Below the pieces are notes generated by a model that was given only the letters and a program-made list of their open reading frames with translations, was not told where the DNA came from and ran no database searches. A DNA stretch of 5,447 nt from Fluviibacter sp964604465 (GTDB lineage Bacteria; Pseudomonadota; Gammaproteobacteria; Burkholderiales; Rhodocyclaceae), in contig CAZRYZ010000071.1 of the NCBI GenBank assembly GCA_964604465.1, positions 1-5,447 of the forward strand, read 5' to 3'. The translations under genes were made by a program, and so were the position numbers. Positions 1-5,025 of this stretch are shown in pieces; position 1 is the stretch's first letter; the number at the start of each line of letters is the position of its first letter.

Positions 1-41
1 GCGTTCTTGGCGAACGGCAGTGCGGGCAATTCAAAGGCCAT
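1..41 (-). CDS. sodB: Superoxide dismutase (Fe/Mn type), N-terminal fragment
   Basis: Only the first 13 complete codons lie in the window; the gene continues past the left edge. The reverse strand starts with ATG at 41-39 and reads MAFELPALPFAKN followed by a partial Ala codon. This is the characteristic opening of proteobacterial iron superoxide dismutase (E. coli-type MxFELPxLPYAKxAL). The family is cytoplasmic and converts superoxide to hydrogen peroxide and oxygen; the metal ligands lie beyond the window, so Fe or Mn use cannot be judged. A good Shine-Dalgarno, GGAG, sits 7 bases before the ATG on the minus strand. The gene lies downstream of xseA in the same direction, but the 109-base gap and its promoter-like sequence suggest independent expression. 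The identification rests on a very short but distinctive peptide. Confidence 0.85.
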   Translation of the reverse strand, partial: MAFELPALPFAKN

Positions 42-82
42 ATTCTTCTCCGGAGCTGTTGGGGGATGATGCAGAACTGTTG

Positions 83-111
83 ATTCTAGTCAGAGGCGGC
101 CGTGGCTGCAA
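83..111 (-). promoter_or_regulatory. Candidate sigma-70 promoter of sodB
   Basis: On the minus strand a -35-like TTGCAG (111-106) is followed, after exactly 17 bases, by a -10-like TAGAAT (88-83) that matches TATAAT at five of six positions. Transcription would begin near base 76 and give a leader of about 35 bases before the sodB ATG. The -35 matches the consensus at only three positions. The gap between xseA and sodB shows no clear factor-independent terminator: the only small hairpin, CGGG-AAA-CCCG near 122-132, has no T-run. Some read-through from xseA is therefore possible. Confidence 0.45.
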
Positions 112-150
112 GCAGGCAGGACGGGTTTCCCGACACGATGTTAATAGTGG

Positions 151-1392
151 CTACTGGGGCGATGTGGGCGTGGCGCTCTCGACGCGGGCCTGCAGTCGGC
201 CATCGGCCAGGCGCAGTTCGACGGTGGTCTGCGGCGGGGCTTTATGGATGCTGTCAATGAGATGGCCGTGTTCATCCGTAATGAGGGCGTAGCCACGTTG
301 CAGCGGCTGTTCGGGGTCCAGTGCCTGCAGGCGCAAGGTCAGTTCACCCAATCGGCGTTGCTGGACGCTGAGCGTGCGTTCAGCCCAGTGATTCAGCCGG
401 GTGCGGTACTGCATCAGGCGATCCTGCTGCCGTTCGAGTAGCGCCATAGGGCTACGCAGGCGAGCGCTAAAGCCATCGAGGCGCATACCGGCCTCGTTGA
501 TCTGGCGGGTGATGCGCTGAAGTAACCGATCCTGTTGCATGGTGAGCTGCGAGAGCAATCGGGTTTTATCCGGCGCGACCATTTCAGCCGCAGCGGTGGG
601 GGTCGGGGCGCGCACATCGGCGGCGAGGTCGGCCAGGGTGGTGTCGGTTTCGTGGCCGACACCGCAGATGATGGGCAGGGTGCTGGCTGCTACCGCTTGC
701 ACTACGGCAGCTTCGTTAAAGCACCAGAGATCCTCAAGCGAGCCGCCTCCCCGGCAGAGCAGCAATACATCCGCAGCGGCATGGTGGTTGGCAGCTTCAA
801 TTGCGTTGACGATCTGAGCCGTGGCCTCGGCACCCTGCACCAGCGTCGGGTACAGGATCAGGCGGGCGTAGGGTGCCCGACGAGCCAGTGTGGTCATCAC
901 ATCATGCAGGGCCGCTGCCTGTGGGCTAGTAATGATGCCGATGGTGTTAGGAAAGACCGGGAGTGCGCGTTTTCGGGCGGGGTCAAACAGACCGCTGGCT
1001 TCGAGACGGTTTTTAAGTTCCAGAAAACGTTCATAAAGCGTACCCAGACCGCCCTTAATCAGGGTATCGACGGTGAGCTGAAATTCACCGCGGGCCTCAT
1101 ATAGGGTCACCTGGGCCCGCGCACGAACCTTATCGCCCTGGCGGGGTTGCCAGCCTAATCGGGCGGCACGGGTGCGAAACAGGGCGCAGCGCACCTGGGC
1201 ACCGGTATCCTTGAGGGTGAAATAGATATGGCCAGAGCTGGCAGCGGTCAGCTGGGCGATTTCACCTTCCACCCAGAGCGGCGGAAAGTGGGTTTCCAGC
1301 CGATGCCGGACCGCGGCATTGAGCGCCGACACAGTCAGCGTCGGGCCATCTTCCGCGGGGAGTGGGGGCAGGTTTTCGGTCAAATCCGGCAT
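151..1392 (-). CDS. xseA: Exodeoxyribonuclease VII large subunit
   Basis: This 413-residue protein is the large, catalytic subunit of exonuclease VII, a cytoplasmic enzyme that degrades single-stranded DNA from both ends together with the small subunit XseB (not in this window). An N-terminal OB-fold covers about residues 18-112 (LTVSALN, PPLWVEGEI, SSGHIYFTLKD). The catalytic domain follows with IGIITSPQAAALHDV (151-165), RGGGSLEDLWCFNE (214-227) and the family hallmark GHETDTTLADLAADVRAPTPTAAAE (246-270, with RAPTPTAAAE at its end). Residues about 275-358 are rich in Leu, Gln and Arg and should form the long coiled-coil to which XseB binds. The C-terminal LQRGYALI (364-371) is also typical. 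It is somewhat shorter than the E. coli protein (456 aa). The ATG at 1392-1390 leaves a normal N-terminal extension, though the upstream ribosome-binding site is weak. It is transcribed divergently from exbB. Confidence 0.97.
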   Translation of the reverse strand: MPDLTENLPPLPAEDGPTLTVSALNAAVRHRLETHFPPLWVEGEIAQLTAASSGHIYFTLKDTGAQVRCALFRTRAARLGWQPRQGDKVRARAQVTLYEARGEFQLTVDTLIKGGLGTLYERFLELKNRLEASGLFDPARKRALPVFPNTIGIITSPQAAALHDVMTTLARRAPYARLILYPTLVQGAEATAQIVNAIEAANHHAAADVLLLCRGGGSLEDLWCFNEAAVVQAVAASTLPIICGVGHETDTTLADLAADVRAPTPTAAAEMVAPDKTRLLSQLTMQQDRLLQRITRQINEAGMRLDGFSARLRSPMALLERQQDRLMQYRTRLNHWAERTLSVQQRRLGELTLRLQALDPEQPLQRGYALITDEHGHLIDSIHKAPPQTTVELRLADGRLQARVESATPTSPQ

Positions 1393-1480
1393 GGGTGTAC
1401 TTTACCGTGCGCACCTATCTCCCGCCAGAAAAAACCTGCAAAAAAAGTGCCTGAACTGCTTGACAAGATGAAAGTTTCTC

Positions 1481-1543
1481 CACCACCTGCGTGAAACCCT
1501 CATGGGGGCGCGGTTTATTGCGTTGCACCACCGTGAAAACCCC
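1481..1543. repeat. Imperfect direct repeat, CACCACC(TGC)GTGAAAACCC
   Basis: The first copy, CACCACCTGCGTGAAACCC (1481-1499), and the second, CACCACCGTGAAAACCCC (1526-1543), share CACCACC and GTGAAA followed by C-runs. They differ by a TGC insertion and one extra A, and their starts are 45 bases apart. They lie between the xseA start and the AT-rich segment. They could be paired protein-binding sites or chance similarity; no known regulator site is recognised. Confidence 0.35.
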
Positions 1544-1547
1544 GTCA

Positions 1548-1576
1548 AAGATATCTAACCTATTGATTAATAACAA
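1548..1576 (-). promoter_or_regulatory. Possible sigma-70 promoter for xseA
   Basis: On the minus strand, TTGTTA (1576-1571) and TATCTT (1553-1548) are separated by exactly 17 bases. Each matches the sigma-70 consensus at four of six positions, and they lie in the AT-rich part of the divergent region. Transcripts would have a leader of roughly 150 bases before the xseA ATG. This is a pattern match only. A promoter closer to the gene is possible, but I did not find a better-matching pair there. Confidence 0.28.
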
Positions 1577-1654
1577 AAATAGGAATTCGCCCCTTTTTTG
1601 AGCGGCGTAACATAAAAGCCGATTCTGACAGGACTTAAGGCACTTTATGACGGA

Positions 1655-1707
1655 CTTTCCACAAAGTTATCCACGATTTTTGTGGATAACACCAAGTGTG
1701 GGATAAC
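1655..1707. promoter_or_regulatory. DnaA-box-like cluster with a perfect 9-base inverted repeat
   Basis: The consensus DnaA box is TTATCCACA. A perfect match lies on the minus strand (TGTGGATAA, 1681-1689), an 8/9 match on the plus strand (TTATCCACG, 1667-1675), and a 7/9 match just before it (CTTTCCACA, 1655-1663). The two strong sites form the perfect inverted repeat GTTATCCAC - 7 bases - GTGGATAAC (1666-1674 and 1682-1690). A degenerate copy with one extra G, GTGGGATAAC, follows at 1698-1707. The cluster ends about 20 bases before the candidate exbB -35 element. It may bind DnaA as a transcriptional regulator or titration site. Alternatively the inverted repeat could be a dyad operator for another protein, or a hairpin; it has no T-tail after it, so a terminator is unlikely. 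Confidence 0.55.
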
Positions 1708-1727
1708 TCATTGATCTGTCGTTCCGC

Positions 1728-1756
1728 TTGCTCAATTTGGGGGGGGTGGATACACT
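1728..1756 (+). promoter_or_regulatory. Candidate exbB operon promoter with G-tract spacer
   Basis: TTGCTC (1728-1733) and TACACT (1751-1756) are separated by exactly 17 bases, and each matches the sigma-70 consensus at about four positions. Transcription would begin near 1763. That gives a leader of about 24 bases before the GTG chosen for exbB and argues against the upstream TTG at 1763 as the start. The spacer contains eight consecutive G residues (1739-1746). The elements are not strong, so the call rests on spacing, position and the lack of a better candidate. Confidence 0.42.
1739..1746. repeat. Homopolymeric tract of eight G
   Basis: An uninterrupted run of eight G lies inside the 17-base spacer of the candidate exbB promoter. 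Tracts of this kind can gain or lose units by slipped-strand mispairing during replication, and a changed spacer length would alter promoter strength. Whether it varies in this organism cannot be seen from one sequence, and eight units is near the short end for frequent variation. Confidence 0.9.
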
Positions 1757-1786
1757 CCCATTTTGTCTTTTCGCGGTAGAAATCAC

Positions 1787-2392
1787 GTGTTTGCCATCAT
1801 ACAAGCAGCCGGCTGGCCGATCTGGCCTTTACTCTTGGCCTCGGTTATTGCCCTAGCATTGATTATCGAACGCCTTTATACACTACGCATGTCCAATGTG
1901 CTGCCGATAGGCTTGCTGCAATCGGTGCTGGCGACCTTGCGCAATGGCGGCTATGACGCTGCGCGGCTGCAGGCGCTGGAGGAGAGTTCCCCTTTGGGGC
2001 GCGTACTGGCTGCCGGTATCCGCAATCAGAATGCCAGCCGCGAGATCATGCGTGAAGCCATCGAAGAATCGGGCCGGATGGTGTATCACCAGCTAGAACG
2101 TTATCTGACCACCCTGGGCACCATCGCCTCGATTGCACCGCTGCTAGGCCTGTTGGGCACCCTGGTCGGCATGATCGAGATCTTCGGTTCGCAGGCACCG
2201 GGGTCGGGTAGCCCCGAGCAGCTGGCCCACGGTATTTCGATTGCGCTCTACAACACGGCATTCGGTTTGCTCATTGCGATTCCGGCGTTGATTTTCTGGC
2301 GGCACTTCCGGGCGCTGGTCGATGGCTACGTAGTGGATATGGAACAGCAGGCCGTCAAGCTGGTTGAAGTGATTCACGGCGATCGAAGCTAA
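1787..2392 (+). CDS. exbB: ExbB/TolQ-family proton channel subunit
   Basis: This 201-residue inner-membrane protein belongs to the MotA/TolQ/ExbB proton-channel family, which uses the proton motive force with ExbD to energise envelope work. Three membrane segments are visible: about residues 9-29 (GWPIWPLLLASVIALALII), 108-132 (containing APLLGLLGTLVGMI) and 152-172 (ALYNTAFGLLIAIPALIFW). The GLLGTLVG and NTAFGL motifs contain the family's conserved channel threonines (Thr125, Thr157). The segment between membrane spans 1 and 2 is the expected large cytoplasmic domain. I chose GTG 1787 because family members typically begin MFxIIxAAGW and because a weak Shine-Dalgarno, GGTAGA, lies 6 bases before it. 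The alternative TTG at 1763 would add eight residues and sits at the predicted transcription start. It is probably the first gene of the operon. No tonB or tolA is nearby, so the energised partner is unknown. Confidence 0.9.
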   Translation: MFAIIQAAGWPIWPLLLASVIALALIIERLYTLRMSNVLPIGLLQSVLATLRNGGYDAARLQALEESSPLGRVLAAGIRNQNASREIMREAIEESGRMVYHQLERYLTTLGTIASIAPLLGLLGTLVGMIEIFGSQAPGSGSPEQLAHGISIALYNTAFGLLIAIPALIFWRHFRALVDGYVVDMEQQAVKLVEVIHGDRS

Positions 2393-2409
2393 GCGCCGGA
2401 GCGGAACGC

Positions 2410-2847
2410 ATGAACTTCAGACGGGGTGCCGGGCGTGATGAGCCCGAAATCAACCTGATCCCATTTATTGATGTGTTGCTGGTCATCATTATCTTTCTGA
2501 TGATGACGACGACTTACAGCAAGGTCTCGGGGATCGAGATCGATTTACCCACGGCCTCGGCAAGTAACCAGACTCCCCCGGACGATATCGTGGTGTCGGT
2601 GTCGGCGACAGGCGTTGTCGTGGTGGATGGTGAGCGGGTCAGCAAGCCGGGGATTGATTCGGTCGCGGCCGCGCTGCGGGACGCCGCTCAGAAGAAAGCG
2701 GCACTGGGTAAACAGGCCTCGGGTAAAAAGCCGGTAGTGTCGATCAATGCCGATGCCAAGGCCTCGCACCAGAGTGTGATCGATGTGATGCAGGCGGCGC
2801 ACCAGGCGGATCTGTCGCAGATTGCCTTTGCGACCCGCAACCCTTAG
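2410..2847 (+). CDS. exbD: ExbD/TolR-family proton channel subunit
   Basis: This 145-residue partner of ExbB has a short cytoplasmic N-terminus, one membrane span at about residues 14-36 (EINLIPFIDVLLVIIIFLMM) and a periplasmic domain. Asp21 in the PFIDVLLV motif corresponds to the conserved membrane aspartate needed for proton translocation in ExbD, TolR and related proteins. The periplasmic part ends with the family pattern VSINADAKASHQSVIDVMQAA (start at about residue 109). A lysine-rich insert (QKKAALGKQASGKK, about 93-106) seems longer than in relatives I recall. The gene starts 17 bases after exbB, with GGAG 8 bases before the ATG. Together the two genes should form the membrane motor; whether it works with TonB, or in an outer-membrane process related to the LPS genes downstream, cannot be told here. 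Confidence 0.92.
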   Translation: MNFRRGAGRDEPEINLIPFIDVLLVIIIFLMMTTTYSKVSGIEIDLPTASASNQTPPDDIVVSVSATGVVVVDGERVSKPGIDSVAAALRDAAQKKAALGKQASGKKPVVSINADAKASHQSVIDVMQAAHQADLSQIAFATRNP

Positions 2848-2876
2848 CGTTCGCCGTTGATGAACCGCATTGTCTT

Positions 2877-3938
2877 ATGAACCGCTTCGCCGCTGCGGTT
2901 GAGGCCAGCTGGTATGGCCAGGGCCGTTTGGCGCTGTCCATACGCGGTTTACTGAGACTCCTTTCCTGGTTGTATGCGGCGGTAACGGCACTGCGTCGTG
3001 CCTTTTACGACCTTGGTCTGTTGCCGCAGACCCGTTTGCCGGTCCCGGTGATCGTGGTGGGTAATCTCATCACTGGGGGAGCAGGCAAGACCCCGCTGAC
3101 GCGGGCACTGGCGCAACAGTTACGGCATGAAGGCTGGCACCCGGGCATCATCAGTCGGGGTTATGGTCGTCAGGTACCCGGCGTGCGGGCGGTGTACCCG
3201 GGGGATGATCCGGCCCGGGTAGGGGACGAGCCCTTGCTTTACGCAGCCGATGGGTTCCCGGTCTATGTGGGTGAAAAACGTGTAGCAGCAGCCCAGGCCC
3301 TATTGGCCGCTCACCCCGAAGTGGATGTGCTGGTGGCCGATGATGGCTTACAGCACTATGCCCTGGCGCGGGATGTCGAGTTGGTCGTCTTTGATGAGCG
3401 GGGGCTGGGCAATGGCCGTCTGCTGCCGGCGGGCCCGCTGCGTGAAGAGCCGGAGCGCTTGCGTCGTCCGCAGGTACGGGCAGTGGTTTGGCAAGGCGGC
3501 GGAGGTGCTCAGGTTTTGTCCGAGAACAACGCGCCACAGCCCCCTGTGTTCGAGATGCGTCTGGTACCGGGTGATGTCTATACCCTTCAAGATCCGAAGC
3601 AGATCAGGTCATGGGCAGATTTTGCCGGGCAACCCGTGTATGCCGTCGCGGGGATCGGTCATCCGGAGCGTTTCTTCCGGATGTTGCGTGCTCACGGGCT
3701 GCATGTTGAAGCGCACCCGTATCCGGATCACTATGTTTTTACAGAGATGGATGTTGCGGGCTGGGGGAGTCCGGTGCTGATGACCGAGAAGGATGCAGTA
3801 AAATGCACCGGTCTAGCAGCGGCTCAGCACCGGGGTGGCGATATATTTGTCGTGCCGGTAACGGCGCAGTTGAATCCGCCGCTCCCACTGGATTGCTGGT
3901 TAAAGCGCGATGGTCGCGCGACTGATGGAGAAGCTTGA
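2877..3938 (+). CDS. lpxK: Tetraacyldisaccharide 4'-kinase
   Basis: LpxK phosphorylates the 4' position of tetraacyldisaccharide 1-phosphate with ATP to make lipid IVA, on the cytoplasmic face of the inner membrane. The 353-residue protein has an N-terminal hydrophobic, membrane-associating segment (about 20-50), a Walker A loop GNLITGGAGKTP (62-73, Lys71), SRGYGR (93-98), VGDEP (115-119), the family motif DDGLQH (155-160), LLPAGPLREE (182-191), AGIGHPERFF (258-267) and MTEKDAVKC (302-310). It is slightly longer than E. coli LpxK (328 aa). The start MNRFAAAVEASWY fits the family opening, although no good Shine-Dalgarno precedes the ATG; coupling to exbD, 29 bases upstream, may help. The last codons carry the ribosome-binding site of the next gene. 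The flippase gene msbA, lpxK's usual neighbour in Enterobacteria, is absent here. Confidence 0.97.
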   Translation: MNRFAAAVEASWYGQGRLALSIRGLLRLLSWLYAAVTALRRAFYDLGLLPQTRLPVPVIVVGNLITGGAGKTPLTRALAQQLRHEGWHPGIISRGYGRQVPGVRAVYPGDDPARVGDEPLLYAADGFPVYVGEKRVAAAQALLAAHPEVDVLVADDGLQHYALARDVELVVFDERGLGNGRLLPAGPLREEPERLRRPQVRAVVWQGGGGAQVLSENNAPQPPVFEMRLVPGDVYTLQDPKQIRSWADFAGQPVYAVAGIGHPERFFRMLRAHGLHVEAHPYPDHYVFTEMDVAGWGSPVLMTEKDAVKCTGLAAAQHRGGDIFVVPVTAQLNPPLPLDCWLKRDGRATDGEA

Positions 3939-3939
3939 G

Positions 3940-4116
3940 ATGGATCCGCGTTTACTGGAAATCCTGGTGTGCCCTGTATGCAAGGGCAAGCTCGAATTCG
4001 ACAAGGCAGCACAGGAGCTGATCTGCACGCCCTGCCAGCTGGCCTATCCGGTGCGTGATGGCATCCCCATCATGATGCAGGATGAGGCTCGCCCACTGAA
4101 CGGTAGCCAGAATTAA
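3940..4116 (+). CDS. ycaR: Trm112/YcaR-family small zinc-ribbon-like protein
   Basis: This 58-residue protein reads MDPRLLEILVCPVCKGKLEF and continues with LICTPCQLAYPVRDGIPIMM, which places it in the Trm112/YcaR (UPF0434) family. Four cysteines, C11-x2-C14 and C29-x2-C32, could form a zinc ribbon. In E. coli YcaR the second pair is lost. Eukaryotic and archaeal Trm112 proteins activate methyltransferases; the bacterial role is not settled. I chose ATG 3940 rather than the in-frame ATGs at 3910 and 3925 because family members start M-D-x-(R/K)-LLEI, and because GGAG (3927-3930) is spaced 9 bases from it. The gene begins one base after the lpxK stop, so translation is probably coupled. Its position between lpxK and kdsB is widely conserved, but that does not prove an LPS role. 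Confidence 0.93.
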   Translation: MDPRLLEILVCPVCKGKLEFDKAAQELICTPCQLAYPVRDGIPIMMQDEARPLNGSQN

Positions 4117-4128
4117 TCCGGAGCGGGT

Positions 4129-4947
4129 GTGAGTTACGTGACCTTTCGCGTGGTGATTCCGGCCCGCCTTAAATCAACCCGGCTTCCCGATAAACCGCTG
4201 CTCGATCTCGGCGGTAAGCCCATGGTGGTGCGCGTCTGCGAACGGGCGCAGCGTTCGGGTGCCGATACCATTGTGGTGGCCACCGATAGCCGTGATGTCC
4301 GCGATGCGGTGCGCAGCGCCGGTTTTGAAGTCTGTATGACCCGTGAGGATCACCCCAGCGGCACCGATCGGATTGCCGAAGTCTGTGATCACTATGGCTG
4401 GGCCGATGAAACCGTGGTGGTGAACGTGCAGGGTGACGAACCCTTCCTGCCACCCGAACTGATCGATCAGGCGGCGCATCAGCTGGTGGATTCGGGGGCT
4501 GATATGGCCACCCTGGCGCATGCCATCCATGAGCCGGACGAAGTGTTTAATTCGAATATCTGCAAGGTGGTGCTCAAGGCCAACGCCGATGCGCTGTATT
4601 TCTCGCGGGCGCCGATTCCTTTTGCGCGTGATGCCTTTGCGCCGGCCTGGCAGCAGGGACAGTTTCCGTCATCGCTGCCTGGTGGCGATTACGCCTGTTA
4701 CCGGCACATCGGACTGTATGCCTACCGCCGGCGCTTTCTGCGCGATTACGCGGGGCTGTCGCCCAGCCCGCTGGAATCGGTCGAGGCCCTGGAACAATTA
4801 CGCGCCTTGTGGCATGGTTACCGAATCAGCGTGGCGCTGACTAATACGCTACCACCCGCCGGGGTCGATACCCCTGAAGATGCCGCCCGTGCTCAGCAGG
4901 TGTTTGCCGAGGGTTACGCTGCGCTGCGCATTGACCCCCCGTTGTAA
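4129..4947 (+). CDS. kdsB: 3-deoxy-manno-octulosonate cytidylyltransferase (CMP-Kdo synthetase)
   Basis: KdsB joins Kdo and CTP to give CMP-Kdo and pyrophosphate in the cytoplasm; CMP-Kdo is the donor for the Kdo transferase that acts on lipid IVA. The 272-residue protein has the nucleotide-binding start VVIPARLKSTRLPDKPL (8-24) with GGKPM (28-32), TREDHPSGTDRIAEV (71-85), VQGDEPFLPPE (100-110), FSRAPIPFARD (158-168), YRHIGLYAYRRRFL (191-204), PLESVEALEQLR (214-225) and GVDTPEDA (245-252). It is a little longer than E. coli KdsB (248 aa), with a longer segment around 169-188 and a short C-terminal tail. Translation probably starts at GTG 4129, which has GGAG 5 bases upstream; GTG 4138, three codons later, is less well placed. 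It follows ycaR by 12 bases, so it is very likely in the same operon. Confidence 0.97.
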   Translation: MSYVTFRVVIPARLKSTRLPDKPLLDLGGKPMVVRVCERAQRSGADTIVVATDSRDVRDAVRSAGFEVCMTREDHPSGTDRIAEVCDHYGWADETVVVNVQGDEPFLPPELIDQAAHQLVDSGADMATLAHAIHEPDEVFNSNICKVVLKANADALYFSRAPIPFARDAFAPAWQQGQFPSSLPGGDYACYRHIGLYAYRRRFLRDYAGLSPSPLESVEALEQLRALWHGYRISVALTNTLPPAGVDTPEDAARAQQVFAEGYAALRIDPPL

Positions 4948-4961
4948 TTACCGTAAGTTTT

Positions 4962-4989
4962 TTGCAAGGTCGATATTTCACACTATCGA
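4962..4989 (+). promoter_or_regulatory. Weak candidate adk promoter overlapping an inverted repeat
   Basis: The 78-base gap between kdsB and adk is AT-rich compared with the genes around it. TTGCAA (4962-4967) lies 16 bases before TATCGA (4984-4989), a four-of-six and a three-of-six match to sigma-70 elements. The -10-like hexamer is also the right arm of a perfect inverted repeat, TCGATA - 8 bases - TATCGA (4970-4975 and 4984-4989). A run of six T follows kdsB at 4958-4963, but no stable hairpin precedes it, so I do not call a terminator. The operon may therefore read through into adk, with or without this extra promoter. Confidence 0.28.
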
Positions 4990-5025
4990 ATTCTGATTTA
5001 CTTCCATTATTAATCGAGGATACCG

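Larger units (their letters stand above)
1393..1786. other. Divergent intergenic region between xseA and exbB
   Basis: This 394-base stretch has no convincing gene. From left to right it contains: two A-tracts (1429-1434 and 1440-1446) whose centres are about one helical turn apart, which could bend the DNA upstream of xseA; an imperfect direct repeat (1481-1543); an AT-rich segment (about 1547-1585) with a 6-base inverted repeat CCTATT/AATAGG (1559-1564 and 1578-1583); a DnaA-box-like cluster (1655-1707); and a candidate exbB promoter with an internal G-run (1728-1756). The only open frames are tiny, for example 19 codons at 1647-1706, and resemble nothing known. I see no T-tailed hairpin typical of a terminator, as expected between divergent genes. 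Confidence 0.8.

Noticed and set aside
535..1104. A 189-codon open frame on the plus strand opposite xseA
   Set aside because: It lies wholly within the well-supported xseA gene, has no family resemblance and is rich in Gly, Arg and Gln as expected of antisense reading in GC-rich DNA.
1460..1488. A perfect -35 hexamer TTGACA at 1460-1465
   Set aside because: No acceptable -10 element lies 16 to 18 bases downstream (the sequence there is ACCACC-like), so it is probably chance.
1666..1690. The inverted repeat GTTATCCAC/GTGGATAAC as a transcription terminator
   Set aside because: It is not followed by a T-run on either strand, and it lies between divergent genes where no terminator is needed; DnaA-box identity explains it better.
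1647..1706. A 19-codon frame (starting MTDFPQSYPR) with AAGG a few bases before its ATG, considered as a leader peptide
   Set aside because: It runs through the DnaA-box repeats, which determine its codons. It has no run of a regulatory amino acid, no attenuator hairpin follows it, and it lies upstream of the predicted exbB transcription start.
1549..1707. The AT-rich segment plus DnaA boxes as the chromosomal replication origin
   Set aside because: No dnaA, dnaN, gyrB, rpmH, gidA or parAB neighbour is present, and only two boxes are strong; it is kept as a regulatory site unless skew data show otherwise.
4945..4965. The T-run after kdsB as a factor-independent terminator
   Set aside because: The preceding bases form only a 3-base stem (TTA-CCG-TAA), too weak for a terminator hairpin.
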